DNA of 64,000 nucleotides from the NCBI GenBank assembly GCA_965225935.1, contig CBDDCC010000024.1, positions 761,357 to 825,356 of the forward strand. The letters are read 5' to 3'. Below are positions 46,313 to 58,520 of this stretch, one piece after another. The notes below the pieces were generated by a model. It saw only the letters and a program-made list of their open reading frames with translations. It was not told the origin of the DNA and ran no database searches. How positions within the stretch are numbered: position 1 is the first letter of the stretch; every line of letters begins with the position of its first letter. The position numbers and the translations under genes are program-made. The stretch is from CALJXB01 sp965225935 (GTDB lineage Bacteria > Pseudomonadota > Alphaproteobacteria > Kiloniellales > JAKSDN01).

Positions 46313-47293
46313 ATGAGCTTCACGATCGTCGAACAGGCGCCCGCCCGCCTCAACCGCAGCGAGCTGGCGGTGCCCGGGAGCAACCCCAAGCTCTTCGAGA
46401 AGGCTGCAGCCTCGGCCGCCGACGTGGTCTTTCTCGACCTGGAGGACGCGGTGGCGCCGGACGAGAAGGAGCAGGCGCGCAAGAACGTCATCGAAGCCAT
46501 CAACGACGTTGACTGGGGCACGAAGACCCTGTCGCTGCGCATCAACGGCCTCGACACCCACTACATGTACCGCGACGTGGTGGATGTGATCGAGCAGACC
46601 GGCGACCGGCTCGACCTCTTCATGATCCCCAAGGTGGGCACCGCCGCCGACGTCTATGCCGTCGACATGCTGGTCACCCAGTGCGAGGACGCCAAGGGCC
46701 GGACCAAGCGCATCGGCTTCGAGCACATCATCGAGACGGCGCTGGGCATGGCGAACGTGGACGCCATCGCCGCCGCCAGCCGGCGCAACGAAAGCCTGCA
46801 CTTCGGCGTCGCCGACTACGCCGCCTCGACCAAGGCGCGGACCACGGTGATCGGCGGTCCGAACCCTATGTACGGCGTCCTGACCGATCCCGAGGAAGGC
46901 GGCGCGCGCGAGTACCATTGGGGCGACATGTGGCACTACGCCATCGCCCGCATGGTGGTGGCCGCGCGGGCCAATGGCCTCAGGCCCATCGACGGGCCCT
47001 TCGGCGACTTCAAGGATCCCGACGGCTTCCGCGCCCAGGCCAACCGCGCGGCGGTGCTGGGCTGCGAGGGCAAGTGGGCGATCCACCCCTCCCAGATCGA
47101 GCTCGCCAACGAGGTCAACAGCCCCTCCGAGGCCGAGGTCACCAAGGCCAAGCGCATCCTCGAGGCCATGGAGCAGGCCAAGAAGGAGGGCAAGGGCGCG
47201 GTCCAGCTCGACGGCCGGCTGATCGACATCGCCTCGATCAAGCAGGCCGAGGTCATGGTGCGGAAGGCCGAGCAGATCGCCGCCGCCGGCTGA
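46313..47293 (+). CDS. Malyl-CoA/beta-methylmalyl-CoA lyase family protein
   Basis: 326 residues of the HpcH/HpaI-CitE superfamily. RSELAVPGSNPKLFEKAAASAADVVFLDLEDAVAP, IPKVGTAADVYAVDML, the catalytic acid in IGFEHIIETALG and the ADYAASTKARTT segment match Mcl1-type lyases. They cleave L-malyl-CoA to acetyl-CoA plus glyoxylate and beta-methylmalyl-CoA to propionyl-CoA plus glyoxylate in the ethylmalonyl-CoA route. That fits the mutase and MeaB genes elsewhere in the window. A good purine-rich site precedes ATG 46313. Confidence 0.9.
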   Translation: MSFTIVEQAPARLNRSELAVPGSNPKLFEKAAASAADVVFLDLEDAVAPDEKEQARKNVIEAINDVDWGTKTLSLRINGLDTHYMYRDVVDVIEQTGDRLDLFMIPKVGTAADVYAVDMLVTQCEDAKGRTKRIGFEHIIETALGMANVDAIAAASRRNESLHFGVADYAASTKARTTVIGGPNPMYGVLTDPEEGGAREYHWGDMWHYAIARMVVAARANGLRPIDGPFGDFKDPDGFRAQANRAAVLGCEGKWAIHPSQIELANEVNSPSEAEVTKAKRILEAMEQAKKEGKGAVQLDGRLIDIASIKQAEVMVRKAEQIAAAG

Positions 47294-47528
47294 GCCCGGC
47301 CGGGTCGAAAGGGTCCGCATCGGGCCGAGGAGTTACCTGACGGACAAACTCCTGAAATACTCGGGATACGTCGGTCCGCTATCGTTGCGTTTCCATGCAA
47401 CCGTGCCCGCGCAGGGGCTTTTCCAACGTCCGTGCCGCTGGACGGCGCGCGCCGCCAGCGGGTAGAGTGCCGCGGCATTCGGTCGTAGCGACCCGAACCC
47501 CCGGCAGCTAAGAAATGGAAGGTGGTCG

Positions 47529-48308
47529 TTGAACGCCCCCGCAATGTTCCTAGCTGTTCCCGCCGCCGCGCTGCGCCTCCTGTTGGTGCTGGGCGCGGTC
47601 TCTCCGGTCCTGACCGGCCCGGTGCGCGCCCTCGCCCAGGAGAGCGATCTCGACGTGGCCTTGGGGCTCGCCAGCATGCTGCGCGCCGCGCGCACGGTGA
47701 TCGCCTCGAATCAGGACCTGATCAACGATCCCCAGGGCGGCGACAAGGGCCTCGACGGCGAGACCGTGCTGAACGCCGCCGTCGAGAACTTCGAGGCCTC
47801 GACCGGGCAGAATCCGCGGGACATGGATCCCCAGTCGCGCTACGGCCGGCTGCTGCAGGCCCAGATGACCGCCATCGCCCAGGTGATGGACGAGAACCAG
47901 GGCACCATCAACAAGGCCGGCGTCGGCTTCAAGGGCTTCGTCCCCGCGGTCTTCGCCCGGCTGGTCAACGAGCGCTTCCGGCAGCTCATGGGCAGCGAGG
48001 CGGAGATCAAGGTCACGGCGCCGCCCTATCTGGTGCGCAACCGCAAGGCCCGCCCGGACGCCTTCGAGACCGAGGCCATCGAAACGCAGCTCATGTCCGA
48101 TGAGTGGGTGAAGGGCGAGGTCTACGCCCTGGACGCCGCCAAGGACGACCGAGACGCCTTCCGGGTCCTGATGCCGGAGTACTATACGGCGGGCTGCCTG
48201 GCCTGCCACGGCGAGCCGAAAGGCGAGACGGACGTCACCGGCTATCCCAAGGAGGGCGGCAAGCTCGGGGACCTGGGCGGCGTCATCAGTGTCACGCTGT
48301 TTCGCTGA
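47529..48308 (+). CDS. DUF3365 (Tll0287-like) periplasmic heme-binding protein
   Basis: 259 residues: a signal peptide (LRLLLVLGAVSPVLTGPVRALA), a helical PAS/sensor-like domain, then a c-type heme motif Cys223-x-x-Cys226-His227 (TAGCLACHGEP) and the closing GYPKEGGKLGDLGGVISVTL, as in Tll0287-like redox sensors. It ends 57 bp before the hybrid kinase gene in the same direction and is a plausible periplasmic input for it. Start TTG 47529 has a GGTGG site; ATG 47544 is an alternative. Confidence 0.85.
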   Translation: MNAPAMFLAVPAAALRLLLVLGAVSPVLTGPVRALAQESDLDVALGLASMLRAARTVIASNQDLINDPQGGDKGLDGETVLNAAVENFEASTGQNPRDMDPQSRYGRLLQAQMTAIAQVMDENQGTINKAGVGFKGFVPAVFARLVNERFRQLMGSEAEIKVTAPPYLVRNRKARPDAFETEAIETQLMSDEWVKGEVYALDAAKDDRDAFRVLMPEYYTAGCLACHGEPKGETDVTGYPKEGGKLGDLGGVISVTLFR

Positions 48309-48365
48309 CGGGAGCCAGACTTTGGCCCGGCGGCGGCTCGTCCGCTGGGGGCCGCGGATTCATCG

Positions 48366-51139
<2,774 letters not shown>

Positions 51140-51140
<1 letters not shown>

Positions 51141-51517
51141 TGGCGAAGATCCTTTACGTCGAGGACAACGAGGACAACGTCTACATGCTGACCCGCCGCC
51201 TGAAACGACGGGGTCACGAGGTGATCGTCGCAGGCGACGGCCAGCTCGGCGTCGAGATGGCCCGTGCCGAGCGGCCGGACCTCATCCTCATGGACCTGAG
51301 CCTCCCGGTCCTCGACGGCTGGCAGGCCTCGCGCCGCCTGAAGGGCGCGCCCGAGACACGCGCGATCCCCATCGTCGCGCTCTCGGCCCACGTGCTGGAG
51401 GGCGAGCGGGAGAAGGCTCTGGAGGCGGGCTGCGACGACTTCGACACCAAACCCGTGGTCTTCGATCGCCTTGTGGGCAAGATCGACGCCCTGATCGGCG
51501 GAGGGGGGGCAGAGTGA
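51140..51517 (+). CDS. Single-domain response regulator
   Basis: 125 residues, a stand-alone receiver of DivK type. Acidic pocket YVEDNEDN, phospho-acceptor Asp52 (LILMDLSLPVLDG), conserved Thr/Ser switch VALSAHV and Lys in FDTKPV are all present. It starts at ATG 51140 inside the kinase stop and its own stop overlaps the next start (GTGA), so all three genes are coupled. It probably shuttles phosphate between the kinase and the REC-cyclase. Confidence 0.92.
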
Positions 51518-52557
51518 CCGACGACGCCCGCATCCTGGTGGTCGACGACAGCGAGGACAACCGCTACACCCTGGTGCGCCGGCTGCAGCGCAGCGGCTAT
51601 GCCGACATCGAGATCGCCGAGGACGGCCGCCAGGCGCTCGAGAAGCTCCAGAGCGAGCCCTTCGACTTGGTCCTCCTGGACATCATGATGCCGGAGATGG
51701 ACGGCTTCCAGGTCCTGGAGCACCTCAAGGAGGACGTGCAGCTCCGCAACCTGCCGGTGATCATGATCTCGGCCCTCGACGACCTGGACAGCGTGGTGAA
51801 GTGCATCGAGCTGGGCGCCGAGGACTACCTGCTGAAGCCCTTCAACCCGACCCTGCTCCGGGCGCGCATCGGCGCCTCGCTGGAGAAGAAGCGCCTGCGG
51901 GACAAGGAGGCCTCCTACCTGGAGCGCATCAAGGAGGAGCAGAAGCGCTCCGACGAGCTCTTGAACGTGATCCTGCCCGCCGCCGCGGTGCGGGAGCTGA
52001 AGGCCACCGGCAAGGTCCAGCCGCGGCGCCACGAGGGCGTGGCCATCCTCTTCTGCGACATCGTCGGCTTCACCTCCTTCTGCGATCAGCATCTGCCGGA
52101 GCACGTGGTCTCCCACCTGCAGGACCTGGTGGACGTCTTCGAGGCGACGGTGCGCAAGCACGAGATGGAGAAGATCAAGACCATCGGCGACGCCTTCATG
52201 GCGACCGCCGGGCTTCTGAAGCCCGTCGAGGCGCCGCTGCTGACGGCCGTCCGCTGCGGCCTCGAAATGGCCTCTGCGGCGGCCGAGATCGAGCCCAAGT
52301 GGGACGTGCGCACCAGCGTCCACTTCGGGCCCGTGGTCGCCGGCATCGTCGGCAACCAGCAGTTCCTCTTCGACGTCTGGGGCGACACGGTGAACGTCGC
52401 TGCCCGGCTGGTCGATCACGGCAGCCCGGGCTCGATCGCCATGACCCATGCCGCCTGGCAGGAGATCCAGGAGGAATGCCTCGGCCGCTCCGTCGGCATC
52501 GTCGAGTTGAAAGGCAAGGGCTCCATCGAAGTGGTGGAGTGCTTTTCCCTGCGGTGA
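51514..52557 (+). CDS. Response regulator with class III nucleotide cyclase output
   Basis: 347 residues: receiver domain (1-120) with Asp56 (LLDIMMPEMDG), a coiled-coil connector (about 121-150, EKKRLRDKEASYLERIKEE), and a class III adenylate/guanylate cyclase domain with both metal Asp residues (Asp182 in FCDIVGFTSF, Asp226 in TIGDAFMA) and the transition-state Asn294/Arg298 (DTVNVAARL). Predicted active, so phosphorylation likely sets cAMP or cGMP levels. GTG 51514 overlaps the preceding stop. Confidence 0.93.
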   Translation: MTDDARILVVDDSEDNRYTLVRRLQRSGYADIEIAEDGRQALEKLQSEPFDLVLLDIMMPEMDGFQVLEHLKEDVQLRNLPVIMISALDDLDSVVKCIELGAEDYLLKPFNPTLLRARIGASLEKKRLRDKEASYLERIKEEQKRSDELLNVILPAAAVRELKATGKVQPRRHEGVAILFCDIVGFTSFCDQHLPEHVVSHLQDLVDVFEATVRKHEMEKIKTIGDAFMATAGLLKPVEAPLLTAVRCGLEMASAAAEIEPKWDVRTSVHFGPVVAGIVGNQQFLFDVWGDTVNVAARLVDHGSPGSIAMTHAAWQEIQEECLGRSVGIVELKGKGSIEVVECFSLR

Positions 52558-52567
52558 GTCCGGCTTC

Positions 52568-54316
52568 TCAGTCCGGCAGCCCGGCGAGGCGGTAGCCCTC
52601 CAGCACGTGCTCCAGGTCCTCCCGGTGGCGGAAGGGCTGGGTCCGGCCCCAGGCGGCGCCCGAGAAATCCGGAAAGGCGGTCAGGAACCTCCGGGCGACG
52701 GCGCGCGCCTCGTCCATCTGCCCGAGCCGGGCGTGGGCGGCGGCCAGGATCCTGAGCGGCTCGGCGATGTCGCGCAGCCGGGAGAGTTCTTGCACCGCGC
52801 CCTCGTAGTCGCGGGTGCAGTAGAGCCCGAACCCCAGGTGCCAGAGGTACCACTCCGGATAGTGCGGGTTGAGACGCATGGCCTTGCGCACGCTCTCGAC
52901 CCCCTCCTCGGGCCGGCCGTCGAAGGTGTAGGCGTCCTGGATCAGGCAGAGCGCGTCGGCCTCGTTGGGGTTGAGCTCGAGGGCCCGGTGCAGCGACTGC
53001 AGGGCGATCGCCCGGCGTCCGGCGTAGAGGCTCACCATGCCCAGCGCCATGTGGGCCAGCGAGTTCCCGGGGCCGGTCTCGATCGCCGTGTCGGCGGCGG
53101 CGAAGCCGGCGGCCAGGCTCTCGCGCCGCGGCTCGCGCTGATAGAGGAACCAGTCGGTGTAGTAGTAGACCGCCAGCCAGGCGTGGGCGTCCGACAGTCC
53201 CGGGTCGAGGGCGATCGCCGTCTCCAGGGCCTCCTTGACTTCGCCGCGGCCCTGGGCGCGCAGGATGTTCTGGCGGCCGCGCACCACGTACTGGTAGGCC
53301 TCCAGGTTGCGCGGGTGGGCGCTCTCGGGCGCCTGCAGCTCGGGCCGCGCCAGGGCGGCGGAGAGGGCGCCGGCGATCTGCCGCACCACGTCGTCCTGCA
53401 CGGCGAAGATGTCCCCCACGTCCCGGTCGTAGCGCTGGGCCCAGAGGTGGCGGCCGCTGCGCGTGTCGATCAATTGGGCGGTGATGCGCACCCGCTCGCC
53501 GGCCCGCCGAACGCTGCCCTCCACCAGGTGGCCGACGGCGAGCTCGGCCCCGATGCGCCGGGCGTCGAGGGACCTGGCCTTGTAGGCGAAGCTGGAATGG
53601 CGGGCGATCACCGTGAGGCCGGGCACGTGGGCGAGCTCGGTGATCAGGTCCTCGGTGATGCCGTCGCAGAAGAAGGCCTGCTCCGGGTCGTTGCTCATGT
53701 CGTCGAAGGGCAGCACCGCGATGGAGGGCTCGTCCGGCACGGGGACGGACGCGGCTTCGCCCGCTCCGGCCCCCGGCGCCGATCCGCCAGCGCCGCTCCA
53801 GCGCCAGACCCGGACCTTCTGGTCGATGTTCTTCAGCGCCACCTCGCCCAGGTCTTCGAAAGCGGCGTCGACCCGGCCGCCGATGTTCTGGTGCACCATG
53901 TCGGCGATGCAGACGCCGCCGGGCGGCGCCAGGGCCTCGAGCCGGGCGGCGATGTTGACGCCGTCGCCGTGCAGGTCGCCCTCGTCGATCACCACGTCGC
54001 CCAGGTTGACGCCGATGCGGAAGGCGAGGGGACCGCGCCCGGCGCCGCCAACATCGCCGTCGCACTCGCCCCGCGCCGCGAGCCCCCGCTGCCAGGCGAG
54101 GGCCGCCGAGACGGCGTCGACGACGCTGGCGAACTCCACCAGGAAGCCGTCGCCCAGCTGCTTGACGATGCGCCCGCGGTGGCTGGCGACCAGCGGCTCG
54201 ATCAGCTCCCGGCGGAGCGCCTTGAGGGCGGCCAGCGTCCCCGCCTCGTCCCGCCCGATCAGGCGCGAGTAGCCCACCACGTCGGCGGCCAGAATGGCTG
54301 CAAGCCTGCGTTCCAA
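52568..54316 (-). CDS. Class III cyclase fused to a TolB-like/TPR module
   Basis: 582 residues: N-terminal cyclase domain (about 1-185) with LAADVVGYSRL, QLGDGFLVEF and GDGVNIAARLEAL, so metal and catalytic positions look intact. A linker leads to a CadC/TolB-like segment (SIAVLPFDDMSNDPEQAFFCDGITEDLITELA) and TPR repeats to the end. No membrane helix. This architecture is common in Alphaproteobacteria; the signals are mostly unknown. It converges on the REC-cyclase gene with only 10 bp between them. Confidence 0.9.
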   Translation of the reverse strand: MERRLAAILAADVVGYSRLIGRDEAGTLAALKALRRELIEPLVASHRGRIVKQLGDGFLVEFASVVDAVSAALAWQRGLAARGECDGDVGGAGRGPLAFRIGVNLGDVVIDEGDLHGDGVNIAARLEALAPPGGVCIADMVHQNIGGRVDAAFEDLGEVALKNIDQKVRVWRWSGAGGSAPGAGAGEAASVPVPDEPSIAVLPFDDMSNDPEQAFFCDGITEDLITELAHVPGLTVIARHSSFAYKARSLDARRIGAELAVGHLVEGSVRRAGERVRITAQLIDTRSGRHLWAQRYDRDVGDIFAVQDDVVRQIAGALSAALARPELQAPESAHPRNLEAYQYVVRGRQNILRAQGRGEVKEALETAIALDPGLSDAHAWLAVYYYTDWFLYQREPRRESLAAGFAAADTAIETGPGNSLAHMALGMVSLYAGRRAIALQSLHRALELNPNEADALCLIQDAYTFDGRPEEGVESVRKAMRLNPHYPEWYLWHLGFGLYCTRDYEGAVQELSRLRDIAEPLRILAAAHARLGQMDEARAVARRFLTAFPDFSGAAWGRTQPFRHREDLEHVLEGYRLAGLPD

Positions 54317-54473
54317 GGCGACCCTCCCTCGCCCGGGAGACTAGCGAGAGCGCGCGGGGAATGCCAATGGGGCGTCGACGGACCCCGCTCGGGCGGCCCG
54401 GGCCGCTTCGGTGCCGAAGTCACGCGCCAGGACGGCGACTTGCCGGCGCAGGCTGCCGCCGGGATCTCGATCG

Positions 54474-55379
54474 TCAGACCGGGCGCTCGCGGCGCATGGC
54501 GGCCAGGGCGTCGGCGGCGATGGCGAGCAGCAGGATCGACCCGCCGACGAGCGTATAGAGGCTCGCCCGCTCGCCGAGGAAGGCCCAGACCCAGAGGGGC
54601 GCCAGCACCACCTCCATCATGCCGAACAGCGAGAGCTGCGCGGCCGGCACGCTCCGCGAGCCCAAGGTGATCAGCACCAGCGCCAGCCCGAGCTGGAAGA
54701 CGCCCAGGGCGAGCCCGAGCAGGGCGTCGTGCAGCGAGACCGCCAGGCCGGCGCCCGTCCAATAGGTCACGGCGAGGCCCAAGACGACGCCGAAGACGCC
54801 GCCCAGGACGTTGAGGGGCAGCATGTCTGTCAGATGGCCCCAGCGCAGGCAGATCACGAGGGTGGCGAAGCCGAGGGCGGCGATCAGCCCGGCGGCGTTG
54901 CCGCTCAGGCGTCCGAGGGAAATGCCGTTGGCCACCATGATGGCGACGCCGAGGAAGGCGAAGGCCATGGCGATCCAGGTCACCCGCCGCACCCGCTCCT
55001 TGAGGATCAGGCGGCCGAGGAAGGCGGCCAGGAAGGGCGTGGCGGCCAGGAGGAACATGGCGTTGGCCACCGAGGTGCGCTCGATCGCGACGATGATGCC
55101 CGAGAAGGCCGCCATCAGGCCCAGCCCGCCGACGACGGACGCGAGCCCGGCGCTGCGGAAGGCCGCGGCGAAGCGGCCGGGATAGCGCCAGGCGATGAAG
55201 AGCGACAGGAAGACGGCGAGCCCGAAGGAGCGGAACACCAGGATCTGCCAAGCGCTGGCGTCCTCGACCAGCCGCATGCCGATCCCGATCCAGGAGGAGA
55301 CGGCGCTACCGAGCAGCACCAGGATCACCCCCCGCCGGTAGGCCCCCAGGGCCGGCCGCCGCGCGGCCGCGTCGCTCAT
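54474..55379 (-). CDS. DMT/EamA-family transporter
   Basis: 301 residues, about ten membrane helices in two EamA repeats. WQILVFRSFGLAVFLSLFIAWRY and RTSVANAMFLLAATPFLAAFLGRLILKE make the first, and LSLFGMMEVVLAPLWVWAFLGERAS the last. Substrate unknown. It overlaps the upstream methyltransferase gene by four bases (ATGA), which suggests the two work together, for example modification followed by export. Confidence 0.87.
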   Translation of the reverse strand: MSDAAARRPALGAYRRGVILVLLGSAVSSWIGIGMRLVEDASAWQILVFRSFGLAVFLSLFIAWRYPGRFAAAFRSAGLASVVGGLGLMAAFSGIIVAIERTSVANAMFLLAATPFLAAFLGRLILKERVRRVTWIAMAFAFLGVAIMVANGISLGRLSGNAAGLIAALGFATLVICLRWGHLTDMLPLNVLGGVFGVVLGLAVTYWTGAGLAVSLHDALLGLALGVFQLGLALVLITLGSRSVPAAQLSLFGMMEVVLAPLWVWAFLGERASLYTLVGGSILLLAIAADALAAMRRERPV

Positions 55380-56197
55380 CGCGGCCCCGGAGGTCGGGCG
55401 CGGGCGACCACGATCAGCTCCTGGCCGTAGGCCGGCGGGGACCCCCGGAAGTCGCTGAACTCGGCTTCCACCTCGAAGCCGGACAGCTCCAGCAAGTGAC
55501 GCAGCTCCCAGCGGTAGGTCCAGCGCAGCACCATCTCGCGCGTGTCCTCGCGCAGGATCTCGCCGTCAGGTCCGAGCTCGCAATAGCGCCAAAGGTCGTG
55601 ACGGGTCTGAGCCAGATGGTCGAAGCGGGTCCGCAGCAGCTCGCTCATGTAGTGACGTCCGTCCCGCGAAGGAACCCGAAACCGTTCAAGCGGGCGCGCC
55701 GGATCATCGATCAGGAGATCGAGGCGGGGGTCAAACAGATGGAGTGCCAGCCGGCCGTCGGGTTGCAGGTTACGGCTGGTGGCCGCCAGGGCCTTTCTCT
55801 GGTCCTCTGGTGTCAGGAGGTGCTGAAAGGAACGGAAGGCTACGATGGCCAAGCCGAAACGCCGGTCGAGCGCGAGCTCCCGCATGTCCTGCCGGATCAG
55901 CGTCAAGCGCTTCTGCACTGCTGCCGGCAGGCGCGCGGCCTTTTGCCGGGCTACGGACAGCATGCCCTCGGCAAGGTCGGCGCCTGTCACGGAGTGTCCC
56001 GCCTCAGCGAGCGGAATGGCAATTCGGCCAGTGCCGCAGGCGAGTTCCAGGACCTCGCCGCCCGCTTCCCGGGCGAGATGCTCATAGAACGCTACGTCCT
56101 GGGCGATTTGAGGCGGATCGTCTTGGTGCTGGGCGTCATAGGCCTCGACGAACAGCGATGCCGCGTCCTCGTAGAAGCCGTCCAAGCCTGTCTTCAT
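55376..56197 (-). CDS. Class I SAM-dependent methyltransferase
   Basis: 273 residues. The AdoMet motif I is VLELACGTGRIAIPLAEAG (about 49-67), followed by VTGADLAEGML and a motif IV-like FGLAIVAFRSFQHLLTPEDQ. It resembles the small-molecule methyltransferase group (Methyltransf_25). The ATGA overlap with the DMT exporter gene makes an operon. Substrate unknown. Confidence 0.87.
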   Translation of the reverse strand: MKTGLDGFYEDAASLFVEAYDAQHQDDPPQIAQDVAFYEHLAREAGGEVLELACGTGRIAIPLAEAGHSVTGADLAEGMLSVARQKAARLPAAVQKRLTLIRQDMRELALDRRFGLAIVAFRSFQHLLTPEDQRKALAATSRNLQPDGRLALHLFDPRLDLLIDDPARPLERFRVPSRDGRHYMSELLRTRFDHLAQTRHDLWRYCELGPDGEILREDTREMVLRWTYRWELRHLLELSGFEVEAEFSDFRGSPPAYGQELIVVARARPPGPR

Positions 56198-56556
56198 TGC
56201 ATCACCGATCCCTGCCGCGCATCGCTACCCTCCGTTCGGACCTCGCCGGAACAGGCAATCACGTTTCCCCGCGTGCCGCGAGCGGCTTTTTCAGCAGCCC
56301 CCTAGCGGCTTTCCGAAGCCCGGACCGCGAGATCGATCCGGTGCTGGCGGAGCGCGTCGAGGGCGGCCTGGTCGTCTTCCGGGCCGGCCGCCGAGAAAGC
56401 AGCACGGCAGAAGCCTGCGCGGAAGTGCGAACGGCAGCGCGAGCCGGAGGCCGGTCCCGGGCTCACTTGCGGCACGACGCGCTGCGTGGCAGCTTGCCTC
56501 CGAGGGGCCGCGGTAGCCCCGAATGACTTCGCGGAGGATCGAAAGGGGGAGGGACT
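56198..56556. other. 359-bp intergenic region between methyltransferase and SDR
   Basis: No complete gene. On the minus strand around 56302-56380 a coding-like tail can be read (DDQAALDALRQHRIDLAVRA) ending in TAG at 56302, possibly the end of a lost gene; nothing intact precedes it. A GAAAGGGGGAGGG ribosome-binding site for the SDR gene closes the region. Confidence 0.35.
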
Positions 56557-57336
56557 ATGCGTCTTCAGGACAAGGTCGCGGTCATCACCGGCGCGGCGAC
56601 CGGCATCGGCAAGGCCTGTGCCGCGCGCTTCGCCGCCGAGGGGGCCAAGGTCGTGCTCTCGGACCTGGACGTGGCCAAGGGCGAGGAGGCCGCCGAGGAG
56701 ATCCAGGCGGCCGGCGGCGACGCCCTCTTCGTCTCCTGCGACGTCGGCGACAAAGCCCAGGTGGACGACCTGATCCAGTCCGCCGTCGCCGCCTTCGGCC
56801 GCCTCGACTGCGCGCTCGCCAACGCCGGCATCGTCCACGCCTGCGACTTCCTGGAGCTGGAGGAGGAGGACTTCGACCGGGTGCTGCGCGTCAATCTGAA
56901 GGGCGTCTTTCTCACGGGCCAGGCCGCCGCGCGCCAGATGGTGGCTCAGGACACGCCGGGGACCATCGTCAACATGTCCTCGACCAACGCCGTCCTGGCG
57001 ATCCCGACGATCACCCCCTACATCGCCTCGAAAGGCGGCGTCAATCAGCTCACCAAGGTCATGGCGCTGGCGCTGGCCGACAAGAAGATCCGCGTCAACG
57101 CGGTCGGACCCGGCACCATCGGCACGGAGATGGCGAAGAAGGTGCTGAGCGATCCGGCGAAGCATCGCTCGGCCATGATGCGCACCCCCATGGGGCGGGT
57201 CGGCGAGCCCGACGAGGTCGCCAGCGTGGCTGTCTTCCTGGCGTCCGACGATTCCAGCTACATCACCGGCCAGACCATCTACGTCGACGGCGGCCGGCTG
57301 CCGCTGGCCTATACGGTGCCGGTCCCGGAAAATTGA
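56557..57336 (+). CDS. SDR-family NAD(P)-dependent oxidoreductase
   Basis: 259 residues, classical short-chain dehydrogenase. Cofactor motif TGAATGIG (11-18), an acidic residue after strand 2 (LSDLD) favouring NAD(H), NAG at 89-91, catalytic Ser141/142, Tyr155 and Lys159 (YIASK), and the PG motif after helix F. Substrate unknown; BphB- or FabG-like oxidation of hydroxyl groups is likely. Good AGGG site before ATG 56557. Not linked to a pathway here. Confidence 0.92.
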   Translation: MRLQDKVAVITGAATGIGKACAARFAAEGAKVVLSDLDVAKGEEAAEEIQAAGGDALFVSCDVGDKAQVDDLIQSAVAAFGRLDCALANAGIVHACDFLELEEEDFDRVLRVNLKGVFLTGQAAARQMVAQDTPGTIVNMSSTNAVLAIPTITPYIASKGGVNQLTKVMALALADKKIRVNAVGPGTIGTEMAKKVLSDPAKHRSAMMRTPMGRVGEPDEVASVAVFLASDDSSYITGQTIYVDGGRLPLAYTVPVPEN

Positions 57337-57436
57337 CCGCTCCCGGCGGCCGATTTCGCGGGATCGGCCGGGCCTCGGCGTAATATGCTGATGGACGTGC
57401 CGCTGTCAGGGACAGACCGGGACGGATCGAGTTGAT

Positions 57437-58495
57437 GTGAAGAGCGACTGGGGCCGACGGGGAAGCAAAGGCCGCCGCGCTGCGGCGTCGTGGCGGCGCT
57501 GCGTCCTGCCGGCCGGCCTGCTGGCTCTGACGGCGCTGCTCTGGCCCGCACAGCCCGACGCCCAGAACATCCGCTTCTTCCGCATCGGCACGGGCGACAT
57601 CAGCGGCACCCTCTTCTCCGTCGGCAGCGCGATCGCCGGCGCGCTCAGCAACCCGCCGGGTTCTCGCGCCTGCCGCCTGGGCGGCAGCTGCGGCGTGCCG
57701 AACATGGTGGCGGTCGCCCAGTCGACCGGAGGCGCTATCGACAACGTGCGGGCCATCTCGGACGGCCTGCTGGAATCGGGGCTGGTCCACGCCGACGTCG
57801 CCTATTGGGCTTTCAACGGCACCGGCCCCTTCATCGACGAGGAGCCGATGGGCGACTTGCGGGCCGTCGCCAACCTCTATCCCGCAGTGGTGCACATCGC
57901 GACGAGCCAGGAAGGCGGCATCTATTCCGTCTCGGACCTGGCCGGCAAGCGCGTCGCCCTCGGTCCCCACGGCTCGGGCACGCCCCTCAACGCCCTTGCG
58001 ATCCTCGCCGCCTACGGGCTCGGCGAGGAGGACATCGCGGTCGTCTATCTGAACTCCGGCCTGGCGAGCGACCACCTCGAGGCCGGCGAGATCGACGCCT
58101 TCTTCGTGGTGGGCGGAATCCCCGTCGAGGCTCTGGAGGATCTGGCCTGGCGGATGCAGGTGCTGCTGCTGCCGGTGGTCGGCGCGGCCCGCGACGAGAT
58201 CACCAGCTTCTATCCCTTCCTCGCCGACGCGGAGATCAAGGCCGGGACCTACGACCGGGTGCCCTATGTGCCCACGGTCTCCGTCGGCACCCAGTTCATC
58301 GTCTCGGCCGCGGCGGACGAGCAGCTGATCTACGAGGTCACCAAGGCCCTCTGGCACGAGCGCACCCGCACGCTCCTGGACTCGGGCCATCCCCAGGCGC
58401 GCGAGATCGCGCTGGAGCACGCCCTCGACCAGATCGCCATCCCGCTCCACCCGGGCGCCCGGCGCTTCTACCGGGAAGAGGGCCTGCTGCCCTGA
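57437..58495 (+). CDS. TAXI-family TRAP transporter substrate-binding protein (orphan)
   Basis: 352 residues with an N-terminal export signal (CVLPAGLLALTALLWPAQPDAQ). The mature domain starts FFRIGTGDISGTLFSVGSAIAGALSNPPG, the hallmark of TAXI binding proteins, and continues with GVPNMVAVAQSTGGAIDNVRAI and LAGKRVALGPHGSGT. Such periplasmic proteins deliver carboxylates or other ligands to fused TRAP membrane subunits, which are not adjacent here. Start GTG 57437. Confidence 0.88.
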   Translation: MKSDWGRRGSKGRRAAASWRRCVLPAGLLALTALLWPAQPDAQNIRFFRIGTGDISGTLFSVGSAIAGALSNPPGSRACRLGGSCGVPNMVAVAQSTGGAIDNVRAISDGLLESGLVHADVAYWAFNGTGPFIDEEPMGDLRAVANLYPAVVHIATSQEGGIYSVSDLAGKRVALGPHGSGTPLNALAILAAYGLGEEDIAVVYLNSGLASDHLEAGEIDAFFVVGGIPVEALEDLAWRMQVLLLPVVGAARDEITSFYPFLADAEIKAGTYDRVPYVPTVSVGTQFIVSAAADEQLIYEVTKALWHERTRTLLDSGHPQAREIALEHALDQIAIPLHPGARRFYREEGLLP

Positions 58496-58520
58496 ACGGA
58501 GCCGCCCGAAAAAATTGGAG

